Shown piece by piece: positions 62,977 through 64,000 of a DNA stretch of 64,000 nt (within the stretch, counting starts at the first letter, position 1; every line of letters begins with the position of its first letter). The stretch covers positions 1 to 64,000 of the forward strand of contig JBAVAQ010000091.1 of assembly GCA_049585795.1 (NCBI GenBank). The letters run 5' to 3'. The position numbers were made by a program, and so were the translations under genes. A model generated the notes under the pieces. The model saw only the letters and a program-made list of their open reading frames with translations. It did no database searches and had not been told where the DNA came from. The stretch is from JABDBE01 sp049585795 (lineage in GTDB: Bacteria > Acidobacteriota > Terriglobia > Terriglobales > Acidobacteriaceae).

Positions 62977-63111
62977 GAACCCTCTTTGGCGACCCGTTAG
63001 CATGGCCAAGCGCAGGGCATCGCCCAACAGGTTATTCTACCCCCCGATTTGGAAACTGAAAACTTCGATGGAGGCCGCGCATCCTCGCCCGGCTGGATGG
63101 GCGGGGAAGCA

Positions 63112-64000
63112 TCAAAACAGCCGGATGGCCGTGGCTTGCTCGATCGCCGAAACTTTCCTGAGTTCAGCCAATACCGGCTCGGGCACGACGCTGTCCACGT
63201 GTACCACCGCAATGGCTTCGCGCGAAGCGCTTTTTACGCTGCCAACTCTGCGCCCGAGAGAGAAATCGGCGATATTGATTTTGTGATCGCCCAGAATCGT
63301 CCCGACTTTCCCGATCACACCCGGGACGTCGCGATTTCGCAGGTAGATCAGGTTGCGCTCAAGCGGAGCCTCTACTTCGATTCCATCCACGTGCAGCAAG
63401 CGTGGCTCATTCTTGTGTAATACGGCGCCCTTAACCACGTGCTCTTCCGCTTCAGCCTTGACTGCAATGGAAAGCACGCTGCCCGCTCCTCCGGTCGAGC
63501 CCTTGGGCTTGCGTTCTTCGTGAATGCGTAACCCGCGCGATGACGCAATCGCAGCCGCGTTCACCAGGTTCGCCTTTTCCTCCAGCGCCTCATTCAAAAT
63601 GCCTTTGATCGCGCCATTGCGGATCAACTCCGTTTTCCCCTCCGCAATGTGGCCGCTGTAGCCAAGCGAAATCTCCTCCAGCGCGCCTTCGCTGACCTGC
63701 GCCAGGAACGAACCCAGCCTCTCGGCGAGTACGATGTAAGGCTGAAGCTCGACGTACTCATCGTGTGAAACCGAGGGCACATTCACCGCATTCTGGATAA
63801 CTCCGTGCTTCAGATACTCTTTCACTTGCATGGCGATCTGATAACCTACTGCCTCCTGCGCCTCGTGGGTTGAGCCGCCGATGTGAGGCGTAAGAATTAC
63901 GTTGTCCAGGGCTGTGAGGGGAGAGTTCTTCAGCGGCTCCTCCACGAAGACGTCCATTGCGGCGCCTGCCACATGGCCGTGCTTCAGGGCGTGAGCGAGC
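63112..64000 (-). CDS. serA: D-3-phosphoglycerate dehydrogenase, C-terminal part
   Basis: The frame is open to the end of the window, so the N-terminus is outside. Visible are LKHGHVAGAAMDVF-EEPL and ILTPHIGGSTHEAQEAVG of the catalytic domain, then the allosteric substrate-binding domain (AERLGSFLAQVSEGALEEI, ILNEALEEKANLVNAAAIASSRG) and the ACT domain at the end (LIYLRNRDVPGVIGKVGTILGDHKINIADFSLGRR). This is the long, type I form that responds to serine feedback. It catalyses the first step of serine synthesis. Followed by queD after 135 bases. Confidence 0.95.
   Translation of the reverse strand, partial: LAHALKHGHVAGAAMDVFVEEPLKNSPLTALDNVILTPHIGGSTHEAQEAVGYQIAMQVKEYLKHGVIQNAVNVPSVSHDEYVELQPYIVLAERLGSFLAQVSEGALEEISLGYSGHIAEGKTELIRNGAIKGILNEALEEKANLVNAAAIASSRGLRIHEERKPKGSTGGAGSVLSIAVKAEAEEHVVKGAVLHKNEPRLLHVDGIEVEAPLERNLIYLRNRDVPGVIGKVGTILGDHKINIADFSLGRRVGSVKSASREAIAVVHVDSVVPEPVLAELRKVSAIEQATAIRLF

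Noticed and set aside
62977..63111. preQ1 riboswitch upstream of queD
   Set aside because: I found no preQ1-I type hairpin plus A-rich tail in the 135 bases; the spacer is GC-rich and unremarkable.

Overview
The window is a dense, moderately GC-rich bacterial chromosome segment. I infer a soil-type Acidobacteriota (Terriglobia-like) genome from the combination of large Ser/Thr kinases (one with a zinc ribbon, one with TPRs), many secreted peptidases, a DUF2844-DUF3443 pair, an LPS-type lipid A cluster (fabZ-lpxA-lpxI plus a Gfo/Idh/MocA oxidoreductase), PyrR without a visible attenuator, and short REP-like intergenic repeats. The lipid A genes and a TonB protein imply an outer membrane. I saw no rRNA, tRNA, CRISPR array, insertion sequence or prophage.

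Layout. 1-6.8 kb: end of an M24 peptidase, a frameshifted zinc-ribbon Ser/Thr kinase, the DUF2844-DUF3443 pair, and an MbfA-type iron exporter. 6.8-10.3 kb: a signalling patch with a membrane GGDEF protein, a response regulator fused in frame to the periplasmic part of a MotB-like protein, and a single-domain receiver. 10.5-18.2 kb: M1, MA-clan TPR and M49-like metallopeptidases, a SpoIIE-like phosphatase and an FKBP isomerase. 18.4-22.7 kb: SurA/PpiC isomerase, YhaM exonuclease, a HAD hydrolase and glycine C-acetyltransferase. 22.7-25.8 kb: pyrR-pyrB-pyrC, with a 15/16 parS-like site just beyond pyrC. 25.9-27.4 kb: a VOC gene divergent from a small HhH gene plus padR across a palindromic operator. 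27.5-36.8 kb: zinc-ribbon membrane protein, lipoprotein, GH3 enzyme, DUF1697, miaA, a TGDG-repeat protein, an M13 peptidase and a TonB-like protein. 37-41.6 kb: lipid A genes interrupted by dinB-like and higBA genes. 41.6-50.6 kb: M20 peptidase, tatA, TPR kinase, maf, a VOC fusion, lepA and a phosphoesterase. 50.7-54.9 kb: a four-gene peptide importer operon with one ATPase. 55-64 kb: subtilase with WGTS repeats, moeA, PilT-like ATPase, TPR protein, queC-queE-queD, and the end of serA.

Together the genes describe a protein-scavenging heterotroph. Seven peptidases of six clans or families, a peptide importer and a GH3 glycosidase sit beside housekeeping clusters for pyrimidines, lipid A, queuosine, molybdopterin and serine. 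The most unusual items are the response-regulator/MotB chimera, the WGTS and TGDG repeat proteins, the PadR operator module, the higBA insertion in the lipid A cluster, the parS-like site and two probable leaderless promoters (pyrR, higB).
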